Notes: a model not told the origin generated them from the letters alone. Shown: positions 32,350-41,824, numbered from the stretch's first letter. The stretch: 64,000 nucleotides of DNA from JBFWUW01 sp050247075 (GCA_050247075.1 JBFWUW010000001.1:1-64000), one strand, 5' to 3'. A program made the numbers and translations.

Positions 32350-32790
32350 CGCCTGGCAGGGAAAAACAAGTGTTGCACCGAGGACACCGAAAGCGCCGGG
32401 ATAAACCGGTTTGGAGTTGGGAATGAAAGAGTCCTACAAGGAAGACCTTGCCAGTCACTTCGGCCTCGAACCGTACGCCGGCGGCGGTAACGCCGTGGGT
32501 GTAGCAAGCGGCCTGAGGTACAAGCAGGCCAGCTATTGAGCTCCGAAATCACCCCTTTCGTGCGCCGACCCTGTGGTGTCTGTGGGAAGGCTGCATCGGC
32601 GATGGCGTTATTGGCAAGCCATCATCGGGCACGGCGGAGTCGCGGAACCCGTGCATGCTTGAAAACTCCAAACGCGAGAACCGGGAGATCCCGTGGGTTT
32701 CCGCCTGTTGCGGAACAGTCAGATAACGTCACCGACGGCTCCGCTGACATGCACGCCCATGAACTATCGCGCGGGGCCATCTATCGCGGG
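32350..32790 (+). pseudogene. Remnant resembling the 5' part of a group II intron
   Basis: A short frame at 32423-32536 encodes MKESYKEDLASHFGLEPYAG and continues to YKQASY. A shifted frame follows with SSEITPFVRRPCGVCG, NARTGRSRGFPPVAEQSDN and MHAHELSRGAI. From memory, this succession (MKESYGEG..GPESC, a break, LSSEI, NREIP, MHGHGKSD) precedes the reverse transcriptase/maturase gene in many bacterial group II introns. The reverse transcriptase itself is absent: the secreted-protein gene begins at 33003. A GTGCGCCTGGC at about 32346 resembles a group II intron 5' end. The whole 32232-33002 interval has no other gene. Confidence 0.45.
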
Positions 32791-33002
32791 GGGACATTTA
32801 CTCTTCTCCGTCGCGCCGGGCGAAGGGGCCTGCATGCGTCTCCGTCCGCATCAATCTCTTACTCAGGTGGTGCGAATCGCAGCGAGCCGGTGCGGGTTGT
32901 TGGCCTCTTGGCGTTCCCATACGTGATCTGCACCACATTTGCCGCCCGCCGGGTGTTCGCAGTGAAAGGCCGCAGCGATTACAATTCAGGGGACGTTTCT
33001 TG

Positions 33003-35438
33003 ATGCCATCGAATTCAGGATCGCCCATGAAATACCGTTTCTTGATCGTGGCTGCGGCCACCGTTGCCTGCTGGCTGTCTGCTTCCGCTGTTTTGGCGCA
33101 GAAGGCACCCGAGGTTGGGTTTGTCTGGCCGCCTAGCGTGCCAGTGGGAGCGGCTACCGATGTCCATTTTGGCGGTTGCGATTGGACGCCCGATATGCAG
33201 TTTTTTGTGTCGGACCCGCGGGTGACGCTGGAGATTTTAGGCCCGCCGGGGGAGATTATTCTGCCTCCGCCGCCGTATTGGTTTGGGCCTAAATCGACGC
33301 AGGTGCAGTTGCCGCTGGTCCGCCAGATTCCGATCCGTATTACCGTCCCCGCCGATATGCCGGCCGGGCCGGTATGGTGGCAGGTGGCCAACGCCAATGG
33401 CGGCAGCCCGCACGGAGTGTTTTACGTGGGCAACTTGCCGCACCAGACCGAGCAAGAGCGCAGCCGCCAGCCGCTGGCGTTGGGTCCGCTGCCCGCCACG
33501 GTTTGCGGGCGGCTGGTCAAGATTGAGGATCTCGACCGGTATCGGTTTCGCGCGGAGCAGGCCGGCTTGATCACGCTGGAGCTTTTCGCCCGGCGGCTGA
33601 ATTCTGCTTTTTATGCCTTGATCGAGGTTCACGATGTGGCCGGCGGCAAGATCGCCGACGTGGCCGATACGCAAGGGCTGGATGCCGCCCTGACGTTTGG
33701 CGTGGAAGCCGGCCACGAGTACGAAATCCGCGTGTTCGATGTCGATTTTCGCGGCGATACTTCGTTTGTCTACCGGCTGGACGTGCGGGCTGGCCCGCGG
33801 ATAATTTCGGCCCGGCCGGCTGGTGGCAAGCGTGGCGAAACGCGCGAGGTCGCCTTCAGCGGGATCGGCCTGGCGACGGGTGCCCCCCAGTTAGAAACCA
33901 TCACCAGGCCCGTCACGTTTCCGGCGGATCATGCCGGCAACAGTTTTGTGCATGCCGTGGAGACCCCCTTTGGCACGGCCCGGCACATGCTGGCGCTGGG
34001 CGATCTGCCCGAACAATTGAAGCCGGCCGATGCGGCGGTATATGCCATTGCGGAACCGGCGGCCATCAATGGCGTGCTGCAAGAGCGCGGCCAGCCCGAC
34101 GTTTATCAGCTTACGCTGGCCAAGGACGAAATGTGGACCTTTGAGGCCGAGGCGAGGCGGTTTGGCCTGCCGCTCGATCTGTCGCTGGCGATTGTTGGTC
34201 CCGATGACAAGGAACTGCTGCGCGTGGATGACCCCGCGCCGGGCATGGCCGATCCGACCCTCTCGTTCACGGCCCCCGCCGATGGCGTCTACCGCTTGCT
34301 GGTGGGCGATTCATCGAACCGGGCCGGCGTGGTGACGGCGGTCTATCGGCTGGTCGCGCAAAAGGCCGCGCCGGGCTTTACGCTACGAACGGTGGAACTG
34401 CTCAATATTACCGTCGGCGGCAAGGCGGAACTGCAAGTCAGCGTGACGCGCCACGGCGGTTTCCAGGAGCCGATTGCGCTGGCTGTCAGCGGCCTGCCCG
34501 AAGGGGTCACGGCGACCGGCGATTTAATCATTCCGGCCGACAAGCCCGAGCTGAAGATTCCGCTGGAGTCAGCCGCCGATGCTCCTTCCGGGGCGACGCT
34601 GGCCACGGTCAGCGGCACGGCGGCGATCGCGGGCCAAATGGTGACCCAGCCCGCCTTGGCACCCGCCTCGGGCAATCTGGTTCCCCGCAGTGCCGAGAAC
34701 AACCTGCTGCCGACCGTGCTGGTTAGCAGTGTCATGGCCAAGCGGTGCCGCATTTCGCCGGTCGATAAAGATGGCGGCCGGGCCATGAACCGCGGCAGCA
34801 CGTTTCCGGCCGAGGTGAACGTCGAACGGCTGGAGGGCTACACGGGCGAGGTGTTGATCCAACTGGCTGGCCGCCAAAGCTACCAACAGCAAGGGAGCAC
34901 TGGAATTGATACCGTCGTGCCGCCGGGGGTAACGCGGATGGCCTATCCTTGCTATCTGCCGGAATGGATGGAGATCAGCCGCACCTCGCGGATTATCGCG
35001 ATTGGTGTGACCAAGGTTCCCGACTCGCGCGGCAATGTCCGCTGGCTGGTCAGCCCCATGGAGGGCCGTATCACCTTTTTGCTGGAAGGGGCCTTGCTCA
35101 AGCTCTCTCACGAACTGGGGGAGACGGCCATCACCGCTGGCCAGTCGATCGAAGTGCCGCTCAAGGTGGCCCGTTCCATCAAACTGCCCAACACGGCGCA
35201 GCTTGAACTGCTGGTGCCGGAAGAACTGCAAGGGCTGGTTTCGGCCGAGCAAGTCACATCGCTGGGCGACCAGGCGAACGTGGTGATGAAGATCGACACC
35301 GTGGCCGACCCGCGGCTGCTGGGGACGCACGCCTTGACCATCCGCGCCACCGCCATGCAGCAAGGGTATCTGCCGGTGATTTCCGAGACGACGGTCGAGT
35401 TTGATGTTGAGGAATCAACGGCCGCCGACAGCCCGTAG
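33003..35438 (+). CDS. Large secreted protein with pre-peptidase-like domains
   Basis: ATG 33003 has AGGGGA nine bases upstream. The 811-residue protein has a signal peptide (FLIVAAATVACWLSASAVLA) and a chain of beta-sandwich domains. At least two resemble bacterial pre-peptidase C-terminal (PPC) domains: DLDRYRFRAEQAGLITLELF with HEYEIRVFDVDFRGDTSFVY, and DVYQLTLAKDEMWTFEAEAR with FTAPADGVYRLLVGDSSNRA. The C-terminal part has further Ig-like strands (VEVPLK-type KLPNTAQLELLVPEE). Family members in planctomycetes are exported, often tied to the cell surface, with unknown ligands. No catalytic domain is visible. Confidence 0.78.
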   Translation: MPSNSGSPMKYRFLIVAAATVACWLSASAVLAQKAPEVGFVWPPSVPVGAATDVHFGGCDWTPDMQFFVSDPRVTLEILGPPGEIILPPPPYWFGPKSTQVQLPLVRQIPIRITVPADMPAGPVWWQVANANGGSPHGVFYVGNLPHQTEQERSRQPLALGPLPATVCGRLVKIEDLDRYRFRAEQAGLITLELFARRLNSAFYALIEVHDVAGGKIADVADTQGLDAALTFGVEAGHEYEIRVFDVDFRGDTSFVYRLDVRAGPRIISARPAGGKRGETREVAFSGIGLATGAPQLETITRPVTFPADHAGNSFVHAVETPFGTARHMLALGDLPEQLKPADAAVYAIAEPAAINGVLQERGQPDVYQLTLAKDEMWTFEAEARRFGLPLDLSLAIVGPDDKELLRVDDPAPGMADPTLSFTAPADGVYRLLVGDSSNRAGVVTAVYRLVAQKAAPGFTLRTVELLNITVGGKAELQVSVTRHGGFQEPIALAVSGLPEGVTATGDLIIPADKPELKIPLESAADAPSGATLATVSGTAAIAGQMVTQPALAPASGNLVPRSAENNLLPTVLVSSVMAKRCRISPVDKDGGRAMNRGSTFPAEVNVERLEGYTGEVLIQLAGRQSYQQQGSTGIDTVVPPGVTRMAYPCYLPEWMEISRTSRIIAIGVTKVPDSRGNVRWLVSPMEGRITFLLEGALLKLSHELGETAITAGQSIEVPLKVARSIKLPNTAQLELLVPEELQGLVSAEQVTSLGDQANVVMKIDTVADPRLLGTHALTIRATAMQQGYLPVISETTVEFDVEESTAADSP

Positions 35439-35528
35439 AGCACGTCGCGTGAACCCGCGGGTGTGCCGGCGTGTCAGGATGATTCTCGGCGATCGGCCGT
35501 GAAGGTCACTCACTCTTGGGCTTTTGGC

Positions 35529-36554
35529 ATGCTCACATTGGATGGTTCGCAAGGCGAAGGAGGGGGCCAGATCTTGCGCACGTCCTTGGCGCTGTCGCTG
35601 ATTACGGGTCAGGCGTTTTGTTTGAAGAAGATTCGCGCGGGCCGCAAAAAGCCCGGCCTGCTGCACCAACATCTGGCTGGGGTCAAGGCCGCCGCCACGG
35701 TGGGGAATGCCCAGGTAATAGGGGCGGAACTCGGCTCGCGGGAGATCACCTTTCAACCGGGTGAAGCGCAGCCGGGCGAATACTTCTTTGCCGTGGGGAC
35801 GGCGGGCAGCGCGGTGCTGGTATTGCAAACAGTGCTGCCGCCGTTATGGATGGCCGCCGGCCCGTCGCGGGTGACGGCCGAAGGGGGAACGCACAATCGC
35901 ATGGCACCGCCGTTTGAGTTCTTAGAGCGGGCCTTCTTTCCGCTGGTGGAACAAATGGGCCCACGGTTGACGGCCAGCTTGCATCGGCATGGGTTTTTTC
36001 CCGCGGGGGGCGGGCGCGTAACGGTGGAGGTGCAGCCGACCGCCGACTGGCGGCCGTTACGCTTGGAGCGGCGCGGTGGATTACGGTCGGGCGAGGCCAC
36101 GGCCCTGGTCTCGCGGTTGCCGCGGCATATCGCCCAGCGCGAGTTGCAGTCCGTGCAAGAGACGCTCGACTGGCCCGCCCACGCGTTCAAGATTCAAGAA
36201 GTCACCGATTCTCCCGGCCCTGGAAATGCGGTGATCCTGACGGTCGAAAGCCAACACGTCGTCGAGGTCTTTACCGGGTTTGGGGAGCGCGGCGTGCCGG
36301 CCGAAACAGTTGCCGGTGCCGCCGCCGCAGAGGCGGCTGAATACCTGGCGGCGGATGCCCCGGTTGGCCAGCATCTGGCCGATCAACTCATTTTGCCATT
36401 GGCCTTGGCGGGGGACGGCAGTTTTCGCACGCTGACGGCCACGCCCCATACCATCACCAATATTGAAGTCGTCGAGCGGTTTCTGCCCGTCACCTTTACG
36501 GTCGAGCCAGATTCCGAGCAGACCTGCCGCATCTCTGTTGCCGCGCGGCCGTAG
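35529..36554 (+). CDS. rtcA: RNA 3'-terminal phosphate cyclase
   Basis: I start at ATG 35529, giving MLTLDGSQGEGGGQILRTSL, the signature N-terminus of RtcA. The 341-residue length equals that of known RtcA proteins. RAGRKKPGLLHQHL (RNA/ATP site), EGGTHNRMAPPFEFLERAFF, RHGFFPAGGGRVTVEV and the catalytic-His segment GQHLADQLILPLAL are all in place. RtcA converts RNA 3'-phosphates into 2',3'-cyclic phosphates through an adenylylated histidine and takes part in RNA repair. No rtcB gene is adjacent. It is a single-gene unit between the secreted protein and the PhoB-like regulator. Confidence 0.95.
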   Translation: MLTLDGSQGEGGGQILRTSLALSLITGQAFCLKKIRAGRKKPGLLHQHLAGVKAAATVGNAQVIGAELGSREITFQPGEAQPGEYFFAVGTAGSAVLVLQTVLPPLWMAAGPSRVTAEGGTHNRMAPPFEFLERAFFPLVEQMGPRLTASLHRHGFFPAGGGRVTVEVQPTADWRPLRLERRGGLRSGEATALVSRLPRHIAQRELQSVQETLDWPAHAFKIQEVTDSPGPGNAVILTVESQHVVEVFTGFGERGVPAETVAGAAAAEAAEYLAADAPVGQHLADQLILPLALAGDGSFRTLTATPHTITNIEVVERFLPVTFTVEPDSEQTCRISVAARP

Positions 36555-36666
36555 CTGGGGTTTTTCGCCCGCGCTGCGGCCACTTTCCCAAATCTAGTGC
36601 AACGGGGTACAATTCCCGGCATTCCACGCCGAGCAAGCACATGTTGCGTTTCCAGGCGGTTTGATC

Positions 36667-36709
36667 CTCACATGGTCCTAACATGAACCTAACATCGGAC
36701 TGCTATCAA
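36667..36709 (+). promoter_or_regulatory. Pho-box-like triple direct repeat and -10 box
   Basis: Three heptamers with 11-base spacing, CTCACAT (36667), CTAACAT (36678) and CTAACAT (36689), are separated by 4-base spacers, the 7-4-7 layout of PhoB sites (CTGTCAT type). A -10-like TATCAA follows at 36704-36709, eight bases on, so the array occupies the -35 position as in PhoB-activated promoters. The downstream gene is a PhoB-like regulator, which suggests autoregulation. Confidence 0.6.
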
Positions 36710-36754
36710 CATGCAGTGTTAGGGTTTCGTGCCAAGACGTACCGAGGGACTGCC

Positions 36755-37444
36755 GTGGCCAAACAGCATATTCTGGTGGTGGACGACGAAGAAGATCTTT
36801 TGGAACTGGTGAGTTACAACCTGAACAAAGAGGGATACCGGGTTACTGGCGTGGGGACGGGCGAAGACGCCCTCAAGACCGCCCGGTCGCAATTGCCAGA
36901 CCTGGTGGTGCTGGACTTGCTGTTGCCCAGCGTCGATGGGCTGGAGGTCTGCAAGCTGCTCAAGAACGATCCCAAAACGCGCCATATTCCCATTGTGATG
37001 CTTACGGCCAAAGCCGAAGAGGCCGACCAGGTCACCGGCCTGGAACTGGGCGCGGATGACTATATTACCAAGCCGTTCAGCCCGCGGGTGCTGTTGGCCA
37101 GGGTGAAGGCGGCGCTGCGCGGCAAGGCCCGGCAAGCGGACGACGACTTTTCCGATCCGATCAAGATCCACGATTTGGTGATCCATCCTGGCCGGCACGA
37201 GGTGTTGCTAGGCAATGACCCGGTAACGCTGACCTTTACGGAATTTCGCTTGTTGCAGTTTTTGGCCCAACGGCCGGGTTGGGCCTTCACCCGCACGCAA
37301 ATCGTGGATGCGGTCAAAGGGGAAGACTACCCCGTGACCGAACGGTCGGTTGATGTGCAAGTGGCCGGTTTGCGAAAGAAGCTGGGCAATTGGGGCCACT
37401 ATGTAGAGACCGTCCGTGGAGTCGGCTACCGGTTCAAGGAATAG
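36755..37444 (+). CDS. phoB: PhoB-like response regulator (OmpR family)
   Basis: I start at GTG 36755, preceded by GAGGG. The 229 residues equal the usual PhoB length. The receiver domain has the acidic pair in VVDDEEDLLELV, phosphoacceptor Asp in LVVLDLLLPSVDGLE, Thr in MLTAK and Lys in DYITKPFSPRVLLARV. The C-terminal winged helix (LTFTEFRLLQFLAQRPGWAF, TRTQIVDAVKG, VTERSVDVQVAGLRKKLG) is of the OmpR/PhoB class. The sensor kinase gene starts one base after the stop. The Pho-box-like array upstream supports a phosphate-type regulon, although no pst genes are in the window. Confidence 0.88.
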   Translation: MAKQHILVVDDEEDLLELVSYNLNKEGYRVTGVGTGEDALKTARSQLPDLVVLDLLLPSVDGLEVCKLLKNDPKTRHIPIVMLTAKAEEADQVTGLELGADDYITKPFSPRVLLARVKAALRGKARQADDDFSDPIKIHDLVIHPGRHEVLLGNDPVTLTFTEFRLLQFLAQRPGWAFTRTQIVDAVKGEDYPVTERSVDVQVAGLRKKLGNWGHYVETVRGVGYRFKE

Positions 37445-37445
37445 C

Positions 37446-39251
37446 ATGCGTGCCTCCCGGCTGCTGTGGCAGCTTTTAGTTTCCTATATCTTTCTGACGG
37501 TTACGTCGCTGGTGGCCGTATCGTGGCTGGCCTCGCGGTCGCTGGAACGTTCGCACTTGGACCAGTTGGGGCACGACTTGCGGCAAATGGCCGTGCTGTT
37601 AGAGCCCGAACTTGGCTCGAGGATTTCTCCCGACCAGGCCGAATCGCTCACGATGATTTGCCGCCGTTTCAGCGAAACGACCGGTTCGCGGATTACGCTG
37701 GTGCTGCCATCTGGACAGGTGCTGATTGACACCCTGGACGATCCCGCGCTGATGGACAACCACGGCGAGCGGCCCGAGGTCCGCGCGGCACTCGACGGTT
37801 TGGAAGCCACCGAACGGCGATACAGTTCGACCGCGCGGGAGTCGATGACCTATCAGGCGATTCCCTTGCGCCGCGACGGCCAGATCGTGGCGGCCTTGCG
37901 GACGGCCGTCAGCACGGCATCGATCAATCAATCGGTGCGCCGCGTCCAATGGCAAATAGCCGCCGGCGGCCTGGCAATTGCCGCGTTGGCGGCGCTGGCC
38001 AGCCTGTGGTTTGCCTGGCGGATTAGCCGGCCGTTGGAGGAAATACGGCACGGGGCAGAGCGGCTGGCGCTGGGCGACCTGGGTCACAAATTGCCCGAAC
38101 CCGGCAGTGCCGAGGCGGCGGGCGTGGTGCAGGCCCTCAATCGCATGGCCGACCAGCTCAAAGAGCGAATTCGCGCCACGGTCCGCCAAAGCAGCGAACA
38201 AGAGGCCGTACTGGCCAGCATGGCCGAAGGGGTGCTGGCCGTGGACAACGATGAGCGCATAATCAGCCTCAACCAGGCCGCCGCCGAACTCCTCTCCACC
38301 AGCCAGGCCGAGGCGCAAGGACGGTCGTTGCAAGAGGTCATTCGCAATGCGGAACTGCGGCGTTTCGTAACCGGCGCGCTCAACTGCGATATGCCGGTAG
38401 AGGGTGACCTGGTGCTGGGAGCGGGCCAAGACCGGCAGCTTCAGGCGCATGGCACCGCGCTGCGCGATGTGCAGGGGCAAGCCATTGGCGCGGTGATTGT
38501 CCTCAACGACATTACCCGTTTGCGCCGGCTGGAAAGCCTGCGGCGGGACTTCGTGGCGAATGTCTCGCACGAACTCAAAACGCCTATCACATCGATCAAG
38601 GGATTTGTCGAAACACTGCTGGAAGGGGCCTTGGACAATCGCCAGGATGCCGAGCGTTTTCTGCACATCATGGCCCGGCAGGCCGACCGGCTCGATTCCA
38701 TCATCGAAGACCTGTTGAGCCTGTCAAAGATCGAACAGGGCGAGGAGTCGGGCGACATTGAACTTTCGCGGCAGCCGGTACGCCATGCGCTGACTGATGC
38801 GCTCGACGAAATTCGGCCCAAGGCGGACGAACGCGCTATCACCATTGAATTGCACTGCGACGAGTCGATAACCGCCCGCGTCAATCGCCGGCTGTTGGAG
38901 CAAGCCGTGCTGAATCTGTTGGACAATGCCGTTAAGTACAGCGGGCCGGGCAGCAAGGTAGAACTGCGGGTGGAGCAAGCCGCGGACGAAGTCACCATTG
39001 CCGTTTGCGACCAAGGCTGCGGTATTGAAGCCGAGCACTTGCCGCGCCTCTTTGAGCGGTTCTACCGCGTCGACAAAGCCCGCAGTCGCAAACTGGGGGG
39101 GACCGGTCTGGGACTGGCGATCGTCAAGCACATTGTCCATGCGCATCAGGGGCAAGTCACCGTCGATAGCTCGCCAGGCCGTGGCAGCATCTTCGTGATC
39201 CATCTGCCGTTGGAAGAGCGGCCGGCCGAGCAGCAGAAGTCATTCTTGTGA
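37446..39251 (+). CDS. phoR: PhoR-like sensor histidine kinase
   Basis: The 601-residue protein has a first membrane segment (LLWQLLVSYIFLTVTSLVAV), a periplasmic region of about 140 residues, a second membrane segment (IAAGGLAIAALAALASLWFA) and a HAMP domain. A PAS domain follows (QEAVLASMAEGVLAVDNDER). The HisKA box is FVANVSHELKTPITSIKGFV. The ATPase domain has an N-box (LNLLDNAVKYSG), GCGIEAEHLPRLFERFYRVD and GGTGLGLAIVKHIV. This layout is that of PhoR/PhoB-type kinases with an extracytoplasmic sensor. It phosphorylates the PhoB-like regulator encoded directly upstream. The larger periplasmic loop differs from E. coli PhoR and resembles the Gram-positive type. Confidence 0.88.
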   Translation: MRASRLLWQLLVSYIFLTVTSLVAVSWLASRSLERSHLDQLGHDLRQMAVLLEPELGSRISPDQAESLTMICRRFSETTGSRITLVLPSGQVLIDTLDDPALMDNHGERPEVRAALDGLEATERRYSSTARESMTYQAIPLRRDGQIVAALRTAVSTASINQSVRRVQWQIAAGGLAIAALAALASLWFAWRISRPLEEIRHGAERLALGDLGHKLPEPGSAEAAGVVQALNRMADQLKERIRATVRQSSEQEAVLASMAEGVLAVDNDERIISLNQAAAELLSTSQAEAQGRSLQEVIRNAELRRFVTGALNCDMPVEGDLVLGAGQDRQLQAHGTALRDVQGQAIGAVIVLNDITRLRRLESLRRDFVANVSHELKTPITSIKGFVETLLEGALDNRQDAERFLHIMARQADRLDSIIEDLLSLSKIEQGEESGDIELSRQPVRHALTDALDEIRPKADERAITIELHCDESITARVNRRLLEQAVLNLLDNAVKYSGPGSKVELRVEQAADEVTIAVCDQGCGIEAEHLPRLFERFYRVDKARSRKLGGTGLGLAIVKHIVHAHQGQVTVDSSPGRGSIFVIHLPLEERPAEQQKSFL

Positions 39252-39412
39252 TTCCACGTGAAAAAACGGCACAATTTACCTGTGGCAATGCCAAAAAGTG
39301 GTGCAAACCGCCGATTTTGCCCGACTCGCCTTTACCCGATGCCGGCTGGCCGGATAGGATGACAGCATCGTAGGCCAATAGTTTCCAGGACATGGATGGA
39401 GCTTGTACTGCC

Positions 39413-40351
39413 ATGACATACGTTTGGGTCTGCCTGGCGGCGGTAGTGGGTGTGGACGCGGGCTGGCAACCGCGCGAAGGAGGCGGCACGGAGTACATCA
39501 TCCAGATCGAGCCGGAAGAACTCGACCGCATGTTGGATGGCCAGGAAATCGAAAGCGACATCCCCAACTACCTCAAGAATATTCGCGGCTATCGCATTCG
39601 CGTCGGACGCGGAGAACTGCCGCGAGTAGCTGGTGCCAGTGCGCCCGCCGAACCGACACCGGCCGAGCCAGAGGCCGCCAACGAGCCCACGCCCACGCCA
39701 GCCGGGCCGCCCGCCGGCGAACCAACACTGGCCAAGCCGGATCTCTCCGGTCCCGCATTGAACGGGCCAACGGTGCGCGGGCAAAACCTGGACGAGGAAG
39801 AAAACGACGCCGCGGCCAGCTATCGCGACCGATATGGTGAAGCTCCGCGCCGGTTGGACAGCAACCCCACCGCGGCCAAGCCGATCGACGATTTCGCCGA
39901 GGGAAGTTTCTCGACCACCAAGGCAGATCCCTTTGAAAATCGCGTGACGCCCACCGATTACCGCGAGGATTTGCCTTCCTCGACACGCGGCTCGGCCACG
40001 CGGTCAGGTTCCACCACCAGCAGGCCGTCCAGCGGAGGCACGACTCGGCCTTCTCGTGCGTCGTTGGAGGATGATCCCGACGCCGCCGGACCGTCGGCCA
40101 GGAGCGGTTCCACCGCCACGCGTACCAGCAGTAACGCCTTGCGTCCGTCCAGTAAGTCGGGCGACGAAGCAGCGGCCGCCGATAAGCCGTGGTTTGCCTT
40201 CACCATGGTCGTGCTGGCCCTGTTTGCATCGCTGGGCGGCAATTGGTACCTGGGCTGGATGAATTGGGATTTGCGCAACAAATACCAACGGGCGCTCAAC
40301 GACCGCAAATGGCGCCGCGACGACTATGAGCCATCCTCTCGCGTGGCGTAA
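39413..40351 (+). CDS. Conserved planctomycete-type membrane-anchored protein with disordered middle
   Basis: The start is ATG 39413 (an ATG at 39392 is also in frame). The 312-residue protein has an N-terminal hydrophobic stretch (MTYVWVCLAAVVGVDAGWQP), a conserved head (GGGTEYIIQIEPEELDRMLD, then ESDIPNYLKNIRGYRIRVG), and about 170 Pro/Ala/Ser/Thr-rich disordered residues. A C-terminal membrane segment (WFAFTMVVLALFASLGGNWY) is followed by a basic cytoplasmic tail. I remember the GW..GG.EYIIQI head from many planctomycete hypothetical proteins, but no function is known to me. Confidence 0.7.
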   Translation: MTYVWVCLAAVVGVDAGWQPREGGGTEYIIQIEPEELDRMLDGQEIESDIPNYLKNIRGYRIRVGRGELPRVAGASAPAEPTPAEPEAANEPTPTPAGPPAGEPTLAKPDLSGPALNGPTVRGQNLDEEENDAAASYRDRYGEAPRRLDSNPTAAKPIDDFAEGSFSTTKADPFENRVTPTDYREDLPSSTRGSATRSGSTTSRPSSGGTTRPSRASLEDDPDAAGPSARSGSTATRTSSNALRPSSKSGDEAAAADKPWFAFTMVVLALFASLGGNWYLGWMNWDLRNKYQRALNDRKWRRDDYEPSSRVA

Positions 40352-40357
40352 CTGTCT

Positions 40358-40380
40358 GAGGCGTTTTCAACGCCGATAAA
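40358..40380 (+). repeat. REP-like repeat, second type
   Basis: GAGGCGTTTTCAACGCCGAT forms a short hairpin (GGCGTT/AACGCC) and is followed directly by a first-type copy at 40383-40409. A second copy of this type is at 53863-53886. Confidence 0.65.
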
Positions 40381-40382
40381 GC

Positions 40383-40409
40383 TGTAGGAGGCGATTCCAT
40401 CGCCGATCA
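40383..40409 (+). repeat. REP-like 27-bp repeat, copy 2
   Basis: It is identical in sequence to the minus strand of 25621-25647 and to 57234-57260. Confidence 0.75.
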
Positions 40410-40486
40410 AACCGCGCGTTGAAATCCCACGGGCGATCGAGTTCGCCTACGAATTCCATAGAGCGGGGCGTTAGGATAACCATTCC

Positions 40487-41824
40487 GTGGAAGCTTCCGA
40501 CCCGCCAGCCGTTCCGCCCGCGGGCGATTCGCCGCCTCCGGCAAAAAGGCCAGCCGAGCCCGCGGCAGCGGGTACGCTCGGCACGCTGTTTGCCAAATGG
40601 CATGCGATACCGCTTTACTTGCGCATCTTGGGGGGCGTGGCACTGGGGGTATTGGTTGGGGTGCTGTTGGGAGATTCAGCGGCAGTGCTCGATATTCCGA
40701 GTAAGCTCGTGCTGCGGTTGTTGGGTGCCTTGGCGGCACCGCTGATTTTGTTGGCGGTGATTCAGGCATTGATGCATGCCGTGTTGCCTGCTGGTTCTGG
40801 CATTCGGCTCGTGACGTTGTTGATCACCAATACGTTGGTGGCCATCTTTATCGGGCTGTTGGTGGCCAATGTGGTGCAGCCGGGGAATTGGGTAAAAATT
40901 GAGCCGGAAACGGAAAGACCTCACGACAACGCGAAACCTGGACCGATGGCGCAGTTCTTGGAGAACATCCCCAAGAGCCTGGTGGGGCCGCTGACTGACG
41001 AAGGCAAGGTCTTGTCGGTGATCTTTCTGGCGCTGGCGTTTGGCATTGCCCTGCGGCGGTTAAAGGACCACTCCCTATCCACGGTGTCGGACTTTGTCGA
41101 AGTCGCCTTTCGGGCCTTGATTACCATCCTCCATTGGGTCATTGAAGTCATACCGCTAGCGGTCTTCGGCATTGTGGCTTCAATCATTGGCGTCAAGGGT
41201 TTCAAGGATTTCGTGGCGCTGGGCGGGTTTGTGCTGGCGGTGATGCTGGCGCTGACCCTGCACACCGGTTGGTACCTGGCGCGGGTGCGGTTTGGCAGTT
41301 GGGTCCGTCCGCTAGATCTGCTGCGCGGCATGCGCGATGCCCTGGTAATGGCCTTTTCCACCAGCAGTTCCACCGCCACCATGCCGGTGACGTATGCCTG
41401 CCTGCGCGAACGGGTCGGCGTCCGCGAACGCTCGGCCAGCCTGGGAGCACTCGTCGGCGCGAATTTCAACAACGACGGCACGGCGCTATACGAGGCGATG
41501 TCGGCGCTGTTCATCAGCCAGATGACGGGCAAACACCTGACGCTGGTGCAGCAACTTTTGGTCGTGGTGACATCGGTGATTGCCTCGGTAGGTGCCGCCG
41601 GCATCCCAGAGGCAGGCCTGGTCACCATGACGATGGTCTTCAATGCTGTCGACCTCGATACCAAATACATCGCCGTGCTGCTGACGGTCGATTGGTTTCT
41701 GGACCGCTGCCGCACCACGGTCAACGTCTTGGGTGATGTCAATGTCGCTTGCCTGTTGGACGGCCACGAACGCGAATTGCCTCACGATGACCCGGCCGAT
41801 GAAGAACTGCGGGCGTTGGCGTAG
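40487..41824 (+). CDS. Dicarboxylate/amino acid:cation symporter (DAACS family)
   Basis: The 445-residue protein starts at GTG 40487 and has a Pro/Ala-rich N-terminal extension of about 35 residues. It then shows the GltPh-type layout: several helices, a serine-rich hairpin AFSTSSSTATMPVTYACLRE (HP1), NFNNDGTALYEAM (unwound TM7, equivalent to NMDGT), VIASVGAAGIPEAGLVTMTM (HP2) and a TM8 with DWFLDRCRTTVNVLGD, whose Asp and Arg contact the substrate amino and side-chain groups in relatives. It would import acidic or neutral amino acids or dicarboxylates with Na+ or H+. The NFNNDGT in place of NMDGT may alter cation binding. Confidence 0.88.
   Translation: MEASDPPAVPPAGDSPPPAKRPAEPAAAGTLGTLFAKWHAIPLYLRILGGVALGVLVGVLLGDSAAVLDIPSKLVLRLLGALAAPLILLAVIQALMHAVLPAGSGIRLVTLLITNTLVAIFIGLLVANVVQPGNWVKIEPETERPHDNAKPGPMAQFLENIPKSLVGPLTDEGKVLSVIFLALAFGIALRRLKDHSLSTVSDFVEVAFRALITILHWVIEVIPLAVFGIVASIIGVKGFKDFVALGGFVLAVMLALTLHTGWYLARVRFGSWVRPLDLLRGMRDALVMAFSTSSSTATMPVTYACLRERVGVRERSASLGALVGANFNNDGTALYEAMSALFISQMTGKHLTLVQQLLVVVTSVIASVGAAGIPEAGLVTMTMVFNAVDLDTKYIAVLLTVDWFLDRCRTTVNVLGDVNVACLLDGHERELPHDDPADEELRALA

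Noticed and set aside
32536..33003. Plus-strand frame of 155 codons before the secreted-protein gene
   Set aside because: It reads through the group II intron-like remnant, whose related segments lie in changing frames, and its end is Arg/Ser-rich without a domain.
34569..35363. 264-codon minus-strand frame
   Set aside because: Antisense shadow within the secreted pre-peptidase-domain gene, with His/Gln/Arg-rich composition.
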